DNA from: Prosapia bicincta
Taxonomy: Eukaryota; Arthropoda; Insecta; Hemiptera; Cercopidae
Reading direction: 5' to 3'
Assembly (NCBI GenBank): GCA_036971475.1
Contig: JBAIZL010000006.1
Coordinates: 2,337,501-2,401,500 of the forward strand
DNA length: 64,000 nucleotides
Below, one piece after another: positions 51,036-62,651 of this stretch. A program made the translations under genes and the position numbers. How positions within the stretch are numbered: the stretch's first letter is position 1; every line of letters begins with the position of its first letter. The notes beneath the pieces were generated by a model. That model saw only the letters and a program-made list of their open reading frames with translations. It was not told the origin of the DNA and made no database searches.

Positions 51036-51086
51036 CAGAAGACTGATGAAGATCACCACGGAGTGATCGAAAACGTTCTGTATTCA
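51036..51086 (+). ncRNA. Hammerhead ribozyme-like motif after the Penelope-like ORF
   Basis: Core CTGATGA (51043-51049), stem II GATCAC-CACGGA-GTGATC (six pairs), GAAA (51069-51072), palindrome AACGTT, C at the cleavage site. Stem I is weak here. Position just downstream of the endonuclease remnant ties this motif class to Penelope-like elements, in which hammerheads are known. Confidence 0.72.
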
Positions 51087-51249
51087 AGATATTCCTGACT
51101 TGACAGTAACTAAATCTCACTCTGTAATTAAAACTCTCAGAAGAAAGGTTTTTTCAGTTATTCTCCAGTTCAAAACTTATCAATAAATGAAATCCTAATG
51201 CTTTAGAAGTTATGATTTAGTTTCAAGTGATTTACTTTCTAAATTGAAA

Positions 51250-51645
51250 CTGTTTGGGATCGAATTTTTGGTTTGTTCAAGAGCGACAGAGGTAGAATTT
51301 TGGATTTCATAATTTACAGAGTGAAGGGAACTAACTATAACTCTGAGTATGAAGATTTGCAAGCTTCAGTAGAAGTGACTCAGGGACTTATGCAGCCGAA
51401 TCTAGGAAAAAACATTTACTTCTTGTCGGCACTCGTATTCAAGTCCCGTGATGTTTGAATGGTTACATAATCATGACAATCAAGGGTGTGGCATAACCAC
51501 AAAGGATTATTGGGCTTGCCATAAAAGGTAACTTTGTAGTCCAAAGTAATGAGAAATTGCTTTTAGTGAAATGGGGTGACCAGAGAAATGTTATCATGAT
51601 ATGCTCTGTATAGGTGTTTCACGTAAGCTGGCCCTTGAACCTGGA
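51250..51645 (+). pseudogene. piggyBac transposase fragment
   Basis: Open part 51273-51458 reads RGRILDFIIYRVKGTNY, ASVEVTQGLMQPNLGKNIYFLSALVF; after frameshifts FEWLHNHDNQGCGITTKDYWACHKR and LLLVKWGDQRNVIMI follow. This matches the piggyBac order GYxxxFxIYxGK, VxxLxxxxxGKxxxxxxDNxYTS, LxxxxxxxCGTxRxxRxxxP, WxDxxxVxxxS. Catalytic Asp of the DNxYTS motif is lost (LSALVF). Confidence 0.75.
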
Positions 51646-52096
51646 GCAGTACTTTTTTCTAGACAAAAAAACCAAACATGGTTATCATAGTACGATGTTT
51701 TATTTAAAAAATTGAATTTAAATGGGGAAATTAAACAAAATAAAATTACAGAATCAAGTTAGACTAATTCTTTATTCAACTAAACAAAAATTAACAAACA
51801 ATATTTGAAATACTATTATATATATTCAGGTGGCGTAAGAAAGCAATCACACGGTCGATAGCTGTGACATTGTCCCTTAAAACCTTAAACTTTCTCAAAG
51901 ATCGTAATGTATATACATATCGGTCAACTCATCACACTCAAGCAGAATGTGTTTCAGTGTGGTGGTATCGCTACAAAATTGGCGTAGTGGTTGATCCTCA
52001 TGTCGCTTCATCCATCCATGCGAATAACCATCCATAACAAAGAGTGATCAATGTGAAGTCAAGTAACTACCACTTCCTCTCTACGATTTGAACGAA

Positions 52097-52596
52097 CTAA
52101 AGACTTCCATGGAGGACAGTAATATTGATTTCCTTCGTCTTGTTTCCATTTACATTTTGCCATTCTTCATTCCAAGCAAGAATTAGTGTATTTTTAACAT
52201 AACATACAAAATCTGATCCCATGACACGTGTCAATGACACAATACTTGTTGCCAATTTTGCCCCTTCATCTGCTTTTGTGTTTCCGATTATTCTGTAGTG
52301 ACCAGGCACCCAGCTAAATGAAACCTCAACAACCTGTGCATTTAGCACAGAATGTCTCCAACTAAATGATTTTTAGTGTACATTAACTAAATAGGCTGGA
52401 GAGCACTTTTGGAATCAGAACACACAAGATAATTGGATGTTGCAGATGGAATAGATCTTAAAGCTTGGAAAATTGCATAAAGTTCTGCAGCAAAAACATT
52501 ACAGGCTGCGGGGCCTATAAACATCACACATAAGGCTGAGGATCTTATATGGAAGGACACACTGTAGGAGTACGTGTGACCATCCATATAAAACAC
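52097..52596 (-). pseudogene. LINE RNase H remnant
   Basis: Two frames: FYMDGHTYSYS and GPAACNVFAAELYAIFQALRSIPSATSNYLVCSDSKSALQPI, then WVPGHYRIIGNTKADEGAKLA. Conserved E, D and H/D residues of RNase H visible, frame broken near 52380. Confidence 0.75.
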
Positions 52597-54632
52597 ACAT
52601 CCTACTTCATTGTTCAGTTTTGAATCATCTGTAAAAATATTTACTGTATGTTGGGGGGGTCAATAAATCTCCAAACACTCTTGACGATAAATAACATCAG
52701 GAGTGCAGTTTTAGGTGCCTAAACAATGAGAAATGAAAATTTGGCATTTTAATTGTCTATGGAGGGATGTAGCACAATGTCCATTCGAATATAGGAGGTA
52801 GTTGCAAATTGATGTTAATTATGCATAACATTCTTATGCCAAAGGGAGCTTTCGAACATTGACGTATATCGTAATGACCTTTGAGGGAGTTATGGAAAAT
52901 TATATTGAATGCCAGATGGTTTGGTTTGCTTTGAAGACCAGTGTAATATGATATTTGAACCATTTGATGTCGCAATGAAAGAGATTGTTCCCCAGCCTTA
53001 ACGAGAAGACTGGAGTTGGGCTATATCTAAGTGGCAAATCTATAGTCCAGAGTGATGTACTGAATTGAGAAGTTTCAGAACTGTGAATCTAGCAGATGAA
53101 TGGGCTATACAACAGAAATCTATGCATGATTTTATGATGGCGTGATATAATCGGAGTATACAGGTTCTGTCTGCTCCCTAATTAGTACCACTAAAGACTC
53201 TCAACATATCCAATATCTTGCTGCAATGAGTCCTCAAATCACGCACATATGGGATCCGTAGGAGTCTTTTATTTAATAAAAGAACAAAAAATCTCACACT
53301 ATCCATAAAGTGTTACAACTAAAAGCTATACACTAGATCTTCGAGGCTGAAAACTTATAGCCCGTAGATTTTGTCCATTCTTGCAATCTATTAATAACTA
53401 ATTTAAGATACCTTTCCGCTGAAGCTATACTTCGAGTAGCAACATATATACAAAAATCATCAACAGGGAACAGTGGACCGGAGCCTGTACGATTCAAGTG
53501 ACACTATTAATGGCAACGGCAAACGGTGTCACACTCCGAATGTCACCCTGCAGTAGACCATTCTTTAGTTTATAGTGATTAGAATATGTGGCTCCAAGTT
53601 GTACATGAAAATACCTGTTGTTCGAATAATTCTTAATGAATGCAAAATTGTTGATTTGATACCCCATTTTAATACGTTCAGAATTCCTCTTCTCCATGCC
53701 ATATCATATGGCTTCGCAAGATTATATGCCTTGTCTGAAACCGTACTGATCATTAGACAGAAGACGGTTTGTTTTTAGGTACCAGACAAGACGTCACTTA
53801 ACCATCTCCAGTAGTTTGTGTAAGCAGCTGGTCAGAAATATGGTTCTGTAGCTACTGGGATTAGTTTTGTTTTTTCCTGGTATCAAAAGAGGAATTACTG
53901 TTGCTTCTAACCAAGCTACAGGAAAACTGCTCTTCAAATAAAATGTTGTATATTCGAAGGAGAACTAGTTTTGCCGACAGTGATAGATTTTTAATCATGG
54001 AGTATACAATTCATCTAGGCCTGGAGCTGAATCTTTCATTGATGAGAGGGCTAACTCTAGTTCGTCAATTGAGAAAATATATTTAAACATGATTCTCAAA
54101 ACAATCTAACGGCAAATGGTAAGGCTTCTGTTTATGCTTGTGAACCTGGAAAGCGTCTTTGTATGCAGCAGATGAAGAATATTTTGAGAATGATGAATCC
54201 AGCACATTAGCCATTTCCTCACTGCCTGTGGTCAAAATTCCACCCAGATGCCTTAATGAAATTAATTACATTGGAATGGAAGTCCCACAGACGGATCATA
54301 GTTATTTTCAAACAGTAGACGGAGCTGTTGTTCTTGAAATTGTAGCAATGTACTGAGACCATGATTCTCATCTACTCTGCCTAAATATTCTCCAGGCATT
54401 TGCTTAGAGAATTCTATAGTTCTCCAGTGGTTATTTCTTGAATGCCACGGGACAGGTGGCGTTCAAGAACAGGTGGTCATTGTGGTTTCAAGAATAGGCA
54501 TATGATTTGTTTTCAAGAATAGGTGTTAACAACTTATGTTTCTTCTTGGCTTCCAAAACGTATATCTTTTCTTTTGCCAGTATACTAAGGATCTCTTTCG
54601 CCTCCTTGAACTTTGGGCAGTTAAAGGAGCAT

Positions 54633-55313
54633 TCAGGGTGGTTGCCAGCACAATTGGCACATTTTGCAGCATTCTTTATCAACATGACCTCCAATACCGC
54701 ACTTTCTACAGACTTCTGCTTTCATACATGAGGTATTTACATGTCTGAATTGCTGACATTTGAAGCAGCACCTAGGATTTGGAACATAGCGTTGCACAGA
54801 AAGTCGTTGATATCTTCCATAGATATATTTGGGGATAGATGGTTTTCCAAATGTAACTATTAAGGATATAGTTGGCACCACATCTGTTACGCATTTGGCT
54901 ACCAGCTTTTTTTTTATCTCATCTAATCCCATTAGATCCCTAAACATGATCACTCCCTTCAACAAATTCAAGGTTTTGTGAGTAGCCACAGAAACCTTGA
55001 CCTGGTCAAAAAAAGAGGTCATCTTGAGTAAAGCCTGGGACGGCTTGGAACTATTTACTTCTAACAGCAGTATAGGATTCCGTAACATTCTTATGGAAGA
55101 GACAGGACCTGCTGCACATCCAGTTATGGCCTTCTGTATTAGATAAGGGGAAACTTTATACAAATCTTTCCCCTCTTCTGCACATGATACAATAAAAAAT
55201 GTTGGTGGTAGTTCAGGTGGTGTTATTACCACTTTATTCTTGCTCTCATTTGCTTCACTATGAAGCATGGATCTCTTTCGATCATTTCTAATCCCTAATA
55301 CTTTGTGGCCCAT
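54633..55313 (-). pseudogene. LINE ORF1 (gag-like, CCHC knuckles)
   Basis: A 226-codon intact stretch: KDLYKVSPYLIQKAITGCAAGPVSSIRMLRN parallels ORF1 of the young copy; SFFDQVKVSVATHKTLNLLKGVIMFRDLMGLDEIKKKLV follows. Then CCFKCQQFRHVNTSC (CCHC) and CRKCGIGGHVDKECC (CCHC); a third knuckle (CANCAGNHPECSFNC) is reached in another frame at 54488-54694. The start Met at 55313 is not certainly the original. Confidence 0.82.
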
Positions 55314-55660
55314 AGTTTTTTCCTTAGCTTGACTGGATGGGTATCAGTCGAGAACTCGTAATACTGTGCACAGGCTCCGACACCTGTGTACCGCGGATAC
55401 TTCCTGACCAAGGACCAAAGTGATTGGCAGACCAGCGACCGTGCATACGTCTTCGGCAGAGCAAGCTTTTCAATACTCCCAACATGCAACGGTTCTGACT
55501 AGTCAAAATCCCTAAGAGAAGATGTTAGTATAACATGTGTGTGTTTGTGTGCGTGTGTTAGTCAAGTGTGGTGTATGTGAGAGAGAGAAGGACAGAGTGT
55601 TTTGTGTATGTGGTGTTGAATATTGTAGAAATGAGTGTTGTCAGTGGTGTTGTGTTAGAC

Positions 55661-55726
55661 TGGGGTACCGCGAGGGTCGCCAAACCCCTCTTAGTAGGTG
55701 CAGCTAGTCTGCACCCCCCTGCGGGT
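55661..55726 (-). ncRNA. Structured LINE 5' RNA domain, second well-preserved copy
   Basis: Minus strand: CCCGC/GCGG outer pairing, hairpin 1 GTGCAG/CTGCAC, hairpin 2 GAGGG-GTTTGGCGA-CCCTC. Differs from 33466-33534 by paired changes in both hairpins, while the loop GTTTGGCG and linker CACCTAC are kept. Confidence 0.65.
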
Positions 55727-55784
55727 GGTGTAGCACTATAAGTGGGGATAGGTAGAGATTAGGCTAAGACCGTCAATTAGGTTT

Positions 55785-55925
55785 GTTTTCCTAAAAACCA
55801 GTTATGGTTATCATCGCCAATCAGCAACGTAGAAAAGCAAAATATTTTAGATGAAGCAAAATATTAAATTAAAATTTAAATAACACAGAAATTATAAAAC
55901 ATAAAATTTAAACATAACAGTAATA
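55785..55925 (-). mobile_element. LINE 3' UTR, part cut off by a Tigger insertion
   Basis: TTTGTTTTCCT, AAACCAGTTATGGTTATCATCGCCAATCA corresponds to the 3' end of the young LINE at 27897-27950. It continues in AT-rich 3' UTR up to the Tigger end at 55926 and resumes beyond the Tigger at about 58045. Confidence 0.75.
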
Positions 55926-58030
55926 CAGTCGGCGCCGCTTATTGTGATCACGGCTAATGTTATCATTCGGTTATTGCTATCGTTTCATTGAAAAACAAAC
56001 ACGGACGTATATTAATACATTGTAATTAGGTCGCTTATTGTAATCATCTGTTCGCTTATTATTATCATTTAATTTGCCATGCAAAATCATATGCGTCAAC
56101 GTATACTAGCATAGACCAAGTAAAAATGTCTACAAAGTAGTGTAAACAGCACGTGCAACACACAATGACGCCCAATTCATAGAATGTTCATTTTTAGAAT
56201 GACAGAAATACTTTATAACGGTTTCAGCACTTAGCACAGTTCTCAGAAAGTCTCCCTTACTCTTTGTTTACGCAAACACCCTAGCCTCGCTGAATCGACT
56301 TTAGTTGTTTGTTAACATTAGTTGATGTTACTACTGAACCATTTACAGTACAGTCCTACTGTATTTTTTATTACAGTATTTCAGAGTGATTTTACATAAT
56401 TTAATTTTTAAAGATTTTTTTCGTTTGTTTTGTAGAGTTTAGTGTCACTTGAAGTTTCAAAGAACAGTATAGCAAGATGTCCGAATCTCAAAAGAAACGA
56501 CTTAAGTCTTAAACAAAAACTTGATATTCTAGATAGGTACAGTAAATTACAAAAAATGAGTCAAAGAAACGCTGCTTCTCAACTTGGCGTTTCTCAACCT
56601 CTCTTATGTAAAATATTGAACAACAAAGAAAAAATCTTGTCATTATCAAAGTGTAATGCAAATGTTGACAACAAAAGACATTGTTCTGAAGAGGATCCGC
56701 AAGTGGAATCAGCTTTGAAATTGTGGTTTAAAAATGTTTGCGAAAAAGATGCTTGAGTTGACGGCCCACTAATGCGTCTAAAAGCTGAGGATCTTGCCAA
56801 AAACATAGGAAAACAGGATTTTAAAGCCACAGATGGATGGTTCAATCGATGGAAGAAAAGGGAAAACGTGTGGTAAAAAAAAAATGCTGATTTTGTTGGA
56901 GCTGAGGACGGGTTACAATACGAATGGCCAAAGATTTTCTCCAAAGTATTCTCCTAGCTGCATATACAATGCAGATGAAACCGGACTTTATTATTGTGCT
57001 TTACCCAAACATAATTACTTATTTAAAAATGAAAGTGCTAACGGCTGTAAAATATGTAAACAAAGAATAACTGTTTTGTGTTGTGTTAACATGGTTAATC
57101 ATAAAGAAAAACTCTTAATTATCGGTAAATCTAAAAATCCACGGTGTTTTCAAGATATCAAAAAGCTACGGGTTGAATATCATTCAAACTCCAATGCTTG
57201 GATGACATCAAAAAATTTAATGAATGGCTGACTAAATGGGATACCAGCCTCAAACGTAACATTGTCCTTCTACTAGACAACTGCACTGCACATAATGACA
57301 TAAGCACTACGCCAAAACACATCAAAGTGATTTACCTTCCGGCCAATACTACATCAATTATTCAGCCATGTGACCAAGGCATAATTAAAAATCTCAAAAG
57401 TTTTTATCGACGAGAGATGCGTGCTAGAATTATAGAAAATATGGATTAATTTCAAACCCTTATCTCAAATGAATTGGCTAAAAAAACTTCTTTACTCGAT
57501 GCTACTCATCTGAAAGCAAAATCTTGGAAAGAAGTTTCTGAAAAAACTGTGAAAAATTGCTTTAGAAAAGGTGGGTTTTTTGTTGAAGAAAATCAAGAGC
57601 AAGCTACATCTGAGGAAGACTCTGAAAAGAACTTGAAGCCTTTCGATTTGTCCTTAAAAGAATAAACTGAGTTAATGGAAGTTGACAAAAGTATTGAAAC
57701 AGCAGCGGAAATGACTGAAGATTATATTTGTAAGGTAGTTCCTTCAACATCAAAAGTTACTGAAGAAGAAGAAGGCACCGATGATGACGAAAATGATAAA
57801 TGTGTACCGCAAAGATCTAAGCAGGAAGTTCACCAAGCTCTTGAGATTCTAAGGCAGTTTGTTCAACAAAAAGCAAAAAATTTAAACAAACATTACAAAT
57901 ATGAACAATTTATAAACAATATTTTACGAGAAGACTACAGACAGTCACATATAGAGGAATTCTTCAAAAAAAAGTAAATGTAAATTTGAAGTGTAAATAA
58001 GATTGAAGTGTTTTATAATGAAGTTTTATG
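55926..58030 (+). mobile_element. Tigger (pogo-type) transposon, right end lost
   Basis: Begins CAGTCGGCGCCGCTTATTGT after a TA. The first ~150 bp contain four variants of CGCTTATTGT(G/A)ATCA(T), likely transposase-binding sub-repeats. A broken transposase gene fills 56442-57977. No matching right terminal repeat is found before LINE sequence resumes at about 58045. Approximate right boundary. Confidence 0.85.
56442..57977 (+). pseudogene. Tigger-type transposase (CENP-B HTH + DDE), broken
   Basis: Order: psq/CENP-B N-terminal HTH (LSLKQKLDILDRYSKLQKMSQRNAASQLGVSQPLLCKIL, about residues 21-60), then a second HTH (LRLKAEDLAKNIGKQDFKATDGWFNRWKKR type), then DDE: YNADETGLYY, LLLDNCTAHN, IKVIYLPANTTSIIQPCDQGIIKNLKSFYRR. 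An acidic C-terminus follows. Frame is broken by a stop at 56754-56756 (a TGA codon), shifts near 56875 and 57200, a stop at 57449 and one at 57665. All three acidic DDE residues are still visible. Resembles the TIGD4/TIGD6 type of domesticated relatives, but this copy is a fossil. Confidence 0.9.
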
Positions 58031-58044
58031 TGTGTATAAATATA

Positions 58045-58620
58045 TAACAATAAGGAGAAACATAACAAAACAACATCACAATTAATGACAAAACATCATA
58101 ACAATAAATTACAAAACAATATAACAGTAAATCTATAAAAATAACAAATAACACTTAATGTAGAAAATAAATAGGTTAAAAATAATTAAACTCTAAACAC
58201 AAACTAACATGAATATCTTAATACTATAATAAATGAATAAATTTGTAAATCATAAATTTTAAACATTCAAATATTAAATTTAAAAAATATATTTAGGTGG
58301 CGAAGGAATGCGATGACACAGTAAACGGCCGTGGCATTGTCCTTAAACACCACCTTTAAACTGCTGTGTAAATTAAAACTGTCATGAACATGCTTCAAAT
58401 CACCACAAACTACCAGTATATGACTGATTGTGATGGTATTTCCACAGAACTGACATAAAGGCGGGTCATCACGACGCATCAGATAACCATGAGTTAGATA
58501 AAAGTGGTTGATGCAAAAGCGGGTAGCCACTACTTTCTGCCTACGTTTCGAACAAATAGAAGAAACTCCATGGGCGGACGGTATCCTTAATTTCCCTCAG
58601 CTTCTCAATTAAAATACTGA
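58045..58620 (-). mobile_element. 5'-truncated LINE (C-terminal end), resumes after Tigger
   Basis: 3' UTR of AACAATAAATTACAAAAC-type repeats, then 58267-58530 minus: FCINHFYLTHGYLMRRDDPPLCQFCGNTITISHILVVC, homologous to the C-terminal CCHC region of the young LINE (FATHGYLMCREDLPICQYCGDIFTIKHILVDC). Stops abruptly near 58620 (5' truncation). Confidence 0.82.
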
Positions 58621-60573
58621 TTGTAATTTGGATTTAAAAAAAAGCCAAGTGAATTATTATTTCCCTATTAAAATATGCTCCTATCCAAGAATGTTTATTG
58701 GAAAAACAGACAGTATCACGTCCTATTTTCGTGACTCATTTCTACATTAAACATGAAGAAATTTGAAATTTATATACATAACTAAAGTATAAATAAGAGC
58801 AGTATAGGGTTTTAATAATAATGACACTCAAATTGAAAATATTTAACAATATTTATATAAATTTTGTTTTACATTGACTTGAAAATTAAAGTAATTATAA
58901 ATAATAAACAATATAGCAATCCATAACAATAAACTATAGCTACTTCTACAGGTTTAGGAACATTCGACATTAAGAAGGGTTTTAAATAAAAATGTTTACT
59001 TAAAACAACTGTGTTTCATAAATTATATATTAATGAACTGATATTTCACAATAAAGCTCTTCATTTGACTTATTATCATAAACAAAATAAATAAAAACAT
59101 TGGCATCCTTAAAGCTAAAGAACACCAACGTTTTCTAATATCACATCAAATTTAACACTAAAACATGAACATAAAGAGTGATTTTATCACCACTTGTTTT
59201 TTACACATATTTATAAATAAAAATTCATTTCTTTGGGATTACCATAGTTGTAAAAGTTAGGATATGAATTAGAATTAATCAAAAGTGGTTTGTTATAATG
59301 TTAAATAATAAGTCTCTTTATGTGTTTTGAGAGGATTTGATTTAATTTATAAGGAATTTTCTAATTCCTTTTTCTTATTCATAAGAAGAATGTTTTACTA
59401 CTTTGTAATAAAAGCAGTATAACTACTTTTGCTAATGAATCGACAAAATCTCAACATTAAGCCATATGAATGGTTAACAATGATTTCTTATGATTATTTT
59501 CAGATATAATCTCAAACCATATGAATCTCTCATGTTGTAGTTAAAAGAATTCAATACCCAAACCATATTATAATAGAAAATTAATTCTAAAGTAATGTAA
59601 AGCTATTTCGAATGTAAAAAATATGTTAAAGATAATGTACCAAACAAGTACGATTATTCACATAAAAAATGACATAGGAAATGGCAGAATATAAATTAAT
59701 ATTTATAATATGTTTGAAGATAAATAAAATAAAAACATATGTCTATGTTTTTGTTTGATATTATGTCTATGTTTAAAGATATTATGTCTTCAAAATAAAA
59801 ATTTTCTGATTTTTTTTATACTGTAGAAATTTATTTTATTTAGAAATTTTAAATGAGGATATTTATTGTACATTTTAAATATAAATTAACAATCATATAA
59901 ATTCAATGATTAAAAATAAACGTATCATGATTATGATAAATATTGAACTTTCAAGTTAATGGATTGTTAATTTCTAGTTAAAGTAAAATTTAACATTAAG
60001 CAGACTGAAAATATGAAGTATATTAATTGAAGATTAATTTTCAAATTTTGTTCCACTGTAAACGATAGTATTAATGATGGACATTAAAATAAGGTTAGGA
60101 TCAGCAGTTGTAACTGTTTAACATAAGTTTTTTACCTACAGTAAGTAAAAGTTTAGTGTCTAAAAATGCCACAAACCCTATAAGACCTCATTTTTTTTTA
60201 TCCATGTTTTAAGATAAAGAAGTATTATAATCTGATAGTATTACTTTATGCTACAAATTGTTACCAATTAGTAAATACACACGACAAAGTTAGTTTCTTT
60301 AAAGCACTGGAAAAGAAGTATGAGTGGATATGTTTTATAATAACATTCATAATTTATATAATACCGAAAGTTATTCAACTCAGCAAGAAAATATGAATAG
60401 ACCGTGTCGCAGTATGTCACGCTGAATGAGAGAGGAAGGCGCAAGGAAGGGTATTTTTGGGGGTGGCATATTTTTGCACTCATATTTCCAACTGGTCATT
60501 AATTGTGGGTTATACTATTGGCTTGATTCTTTTTGATAAATACTATGGTTGGTTATTCTTATTAGTTTTATAA
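58621..60573. other. Intergenic AT-rich DNA, no gene seen
   Basis: About 2 kb of highly AT-rich sequence. No frame over 71 codons, no transposon ends, no RNA gene recognised. Confidence 0.5.
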
Positions 60574-60916
60574 CAGAGTTGTCCAACTTACAAAGAGGGT
60601 GGGGGGGGAGGTGGCCAAAACTCAATACTTGGGCAAAACTGTGGGCCACACCTATGTGTAGTGCAGGGTCAGAAAAATCTATTTCGAGGGGGATTTACCA
60701 GGTGGTATGGAATTAAAACTACTGCCCGGGGAAGAAACGTTTTTTTAAAATTAGATGCAAAATGGTGCATTTTGAGGCTGTTAGATGCCGTCAACTTACT
60801 GACACACTGATCCAATTGTGTACAACTTTATGTAATAAGTACTTCTTTTCAAGCTTGAAAACACTATTGGTGGGCTGTACAATATACCCCTTAGGGCCAC
60901 CAGTTGGACAACCCTG
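60574..60916. mobile_element. hAT-type MITE (343 bp) with perfect 8-bp target-site duplication
   Basis: Ends CAGAGTTGTCCAACT and, inverted, CAGGGTTGTCCAACT. TTTTATAA directly flanks both sides (60566-60573, 60917-60924). Interior GC-richer than surroundings and non-coding. The CAGGGTTGTCCAACT end resembles hAT (Charlie-like) families. Confidence 0.95.
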
Positions 60917-60924
60917 TTTTATAA

Positions 60925-61764
60925 TAATCATGAATATATTTATATTTCTTGCTAGCAACAGATAAAGGCTCCTTTTTAAGTGAATCTAATAGTGAATGGA
61001 AATTGTGCAATTTTTTTTACCATGTTCATGTTTTTTATTTTTCTTATCCATATTTTTTAGACAATTTAAAAAATTTTGTTTTGTTTCTATACATTTTAAA
61101 GGTTTCTTTTGCTATGAAATTAATAGCAAATGATTATTGAATTATACTTAAAAAGTCAACTAGTTAAATATCTCTAATACAATGTTATGTGTAAAAAAAA
61201 ATATTTAAATTTCATCTTTTAAAGTTTTGAAACATTTTTCACAAAGAGGATAAACACACGTTTTATTATATCTGAAACACATTTATGTAAATAGAAAAGT
61301 TACACGGAAAATACAGTGCATAAGCAATAAAAAAAATGTATAATATAAGTATTTAAAACTATTTACTATAATTTTATCAATTCATTTGCTGTGCATTAAA
61401 AACTCCAATTCTTAAACAGTAAACTGCTATTTCTAAAGTGATCTATTTGAAATAAAGAATTATGCAACATCTTATACGCTAAATTGTTTGTAATATTATA
61501 TGTCATTAGTTTTAACAGAAAATATTTTACTATTCTAAATATTTAAAAGAATTAATTACTACTTTTATTCAGGTACCAAAGGGAACAGACTTTTTATAAG
61601 AAAATAATTAAAATATCTATTTGAATCAGAATATATAAATGTTAATGTAATTTTACTATAAATAGTTAGTTTAATTTTTAAAACAAGAAAGTATGAAGAT
61701 ATAGCAATAGTAAAGTCATATACTTAAGCTAAAAATAGTCTAAATAATTGTATACATATACGTA
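60925..61764. other. Intergenic, no gene seen
   Basis: AT-rich; nothing recognised. Confidence 0.4.
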
Positions 61765-62159
61765 CAGTAGAGTCATGAAGATCTGAGTCCCGATAGTTCA
61801 AGGTTCTGTTAAATTCGAGGCTATTTGCGTTTGAGTCTATTTTATCTATTTGAAAGAAAATGATGAATCGGGCTTCCAAAAAAATAATTGTAGCCATATG
61901 GTATGCAAAGGAAGAGTCGGGCTTCCAAGATATGTTTATATCAATATGGTATACAAAGGAAATGAGTCAGGCTTTCAATAAATGTCCATATAAAGTTCTA
62001 TAAACTGATTTTGTGTATATTTAACTATAGTACTGTATTAGGTTTCATTCAAACACCTATTTTATCTAATGCACAGGAACATATTTCCGTGTAATCCGAA
62101 TGTTTGGTTATCTAATGGGGTCTTAGTCTCGCCTATCTCGAATTATCGAGAATCTACTG
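61765..62159. mobile_element. Pogo/Tigger-type MITE (395 bp)
   Basis: Starts CAGTAGAGTCATGAAG after TA and ends ATTATCGAGAATCTACTG before TA. Two internal near-repeats (ATGAGTC(G/A)GGCTT(C/T)CAA, ATATGGTATACAAAGGAA-like). Its last ~115 bp match the right end of the transposase-bearing remnant at 49890-50773, so it is a deletion derivative of that family. Confidence 0.8.
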
Positions 62160-62651
62160 TATTTAAAAGTAAAGTTTGTTGTTAAAGTAACAAGAAGACA
62201 AACATAATTAAAAAATTACTTTCTATCACACCGATCACTAAGAAATATATACATATTTATGGAATTGTACGTATATAATGATTACCTTTTCCAACAAATC
62301 AAGTGTAAAATTTTTAACTGAATTTGCAAGTACGTATTTATGTTACTAGTTTTTTTCAACTAATATATTATATATTATAATAAGCACAGAAGCTCTTGAT
62401 TTTATAAAATTATGTACAATAACTTAATGGCCACTGACAACAGAGATTTTACTCATTAACAGTAGTTGTTAAACAAATCCATCACAGCTTAAAAACCCAA
62501 GGTCTCAGGTTTTATTTTTCTAAACCTACAATAATTTTTCATCTGCTTATAAAGTACTCTATCAAAAAAAAATATTCAACTCCTAACTCAAGTCTGTTAT
62601 AGTACAATCTTGGCAATATTTGATTTGAAGTTTGGGTAGAATGAACTATAC

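Larger units (their letters stand above)
51661..55726 (-). mobile_element. Old, nearly full-length LINE of the 5.6-kb family
   Basis: 3' UTR begins with CCAAACATGGTTATCAT near 51680; the 5' end is ...GCACCCCCCTGCGGGT at 55726. Parts recognised on the minus strand: RNase H (52097-52596: VPGHYRIIGNTKADEGAKLA, CSDSKSALQ, NVFAAELYAIFQAL), RT palm pieces (52757-53753), ORF1 (54633-55313) and 5' UTR. Endonuclease and parts of RT are deleted; many stops. About 4.1 kb compared with 5.6 kb. Confidence 0.88.

Noticed and set aside
56594..56944. 116-codon minus-strand frame
   Set aside because: Shadow of the Tigger transposase remnant on the plus strand.
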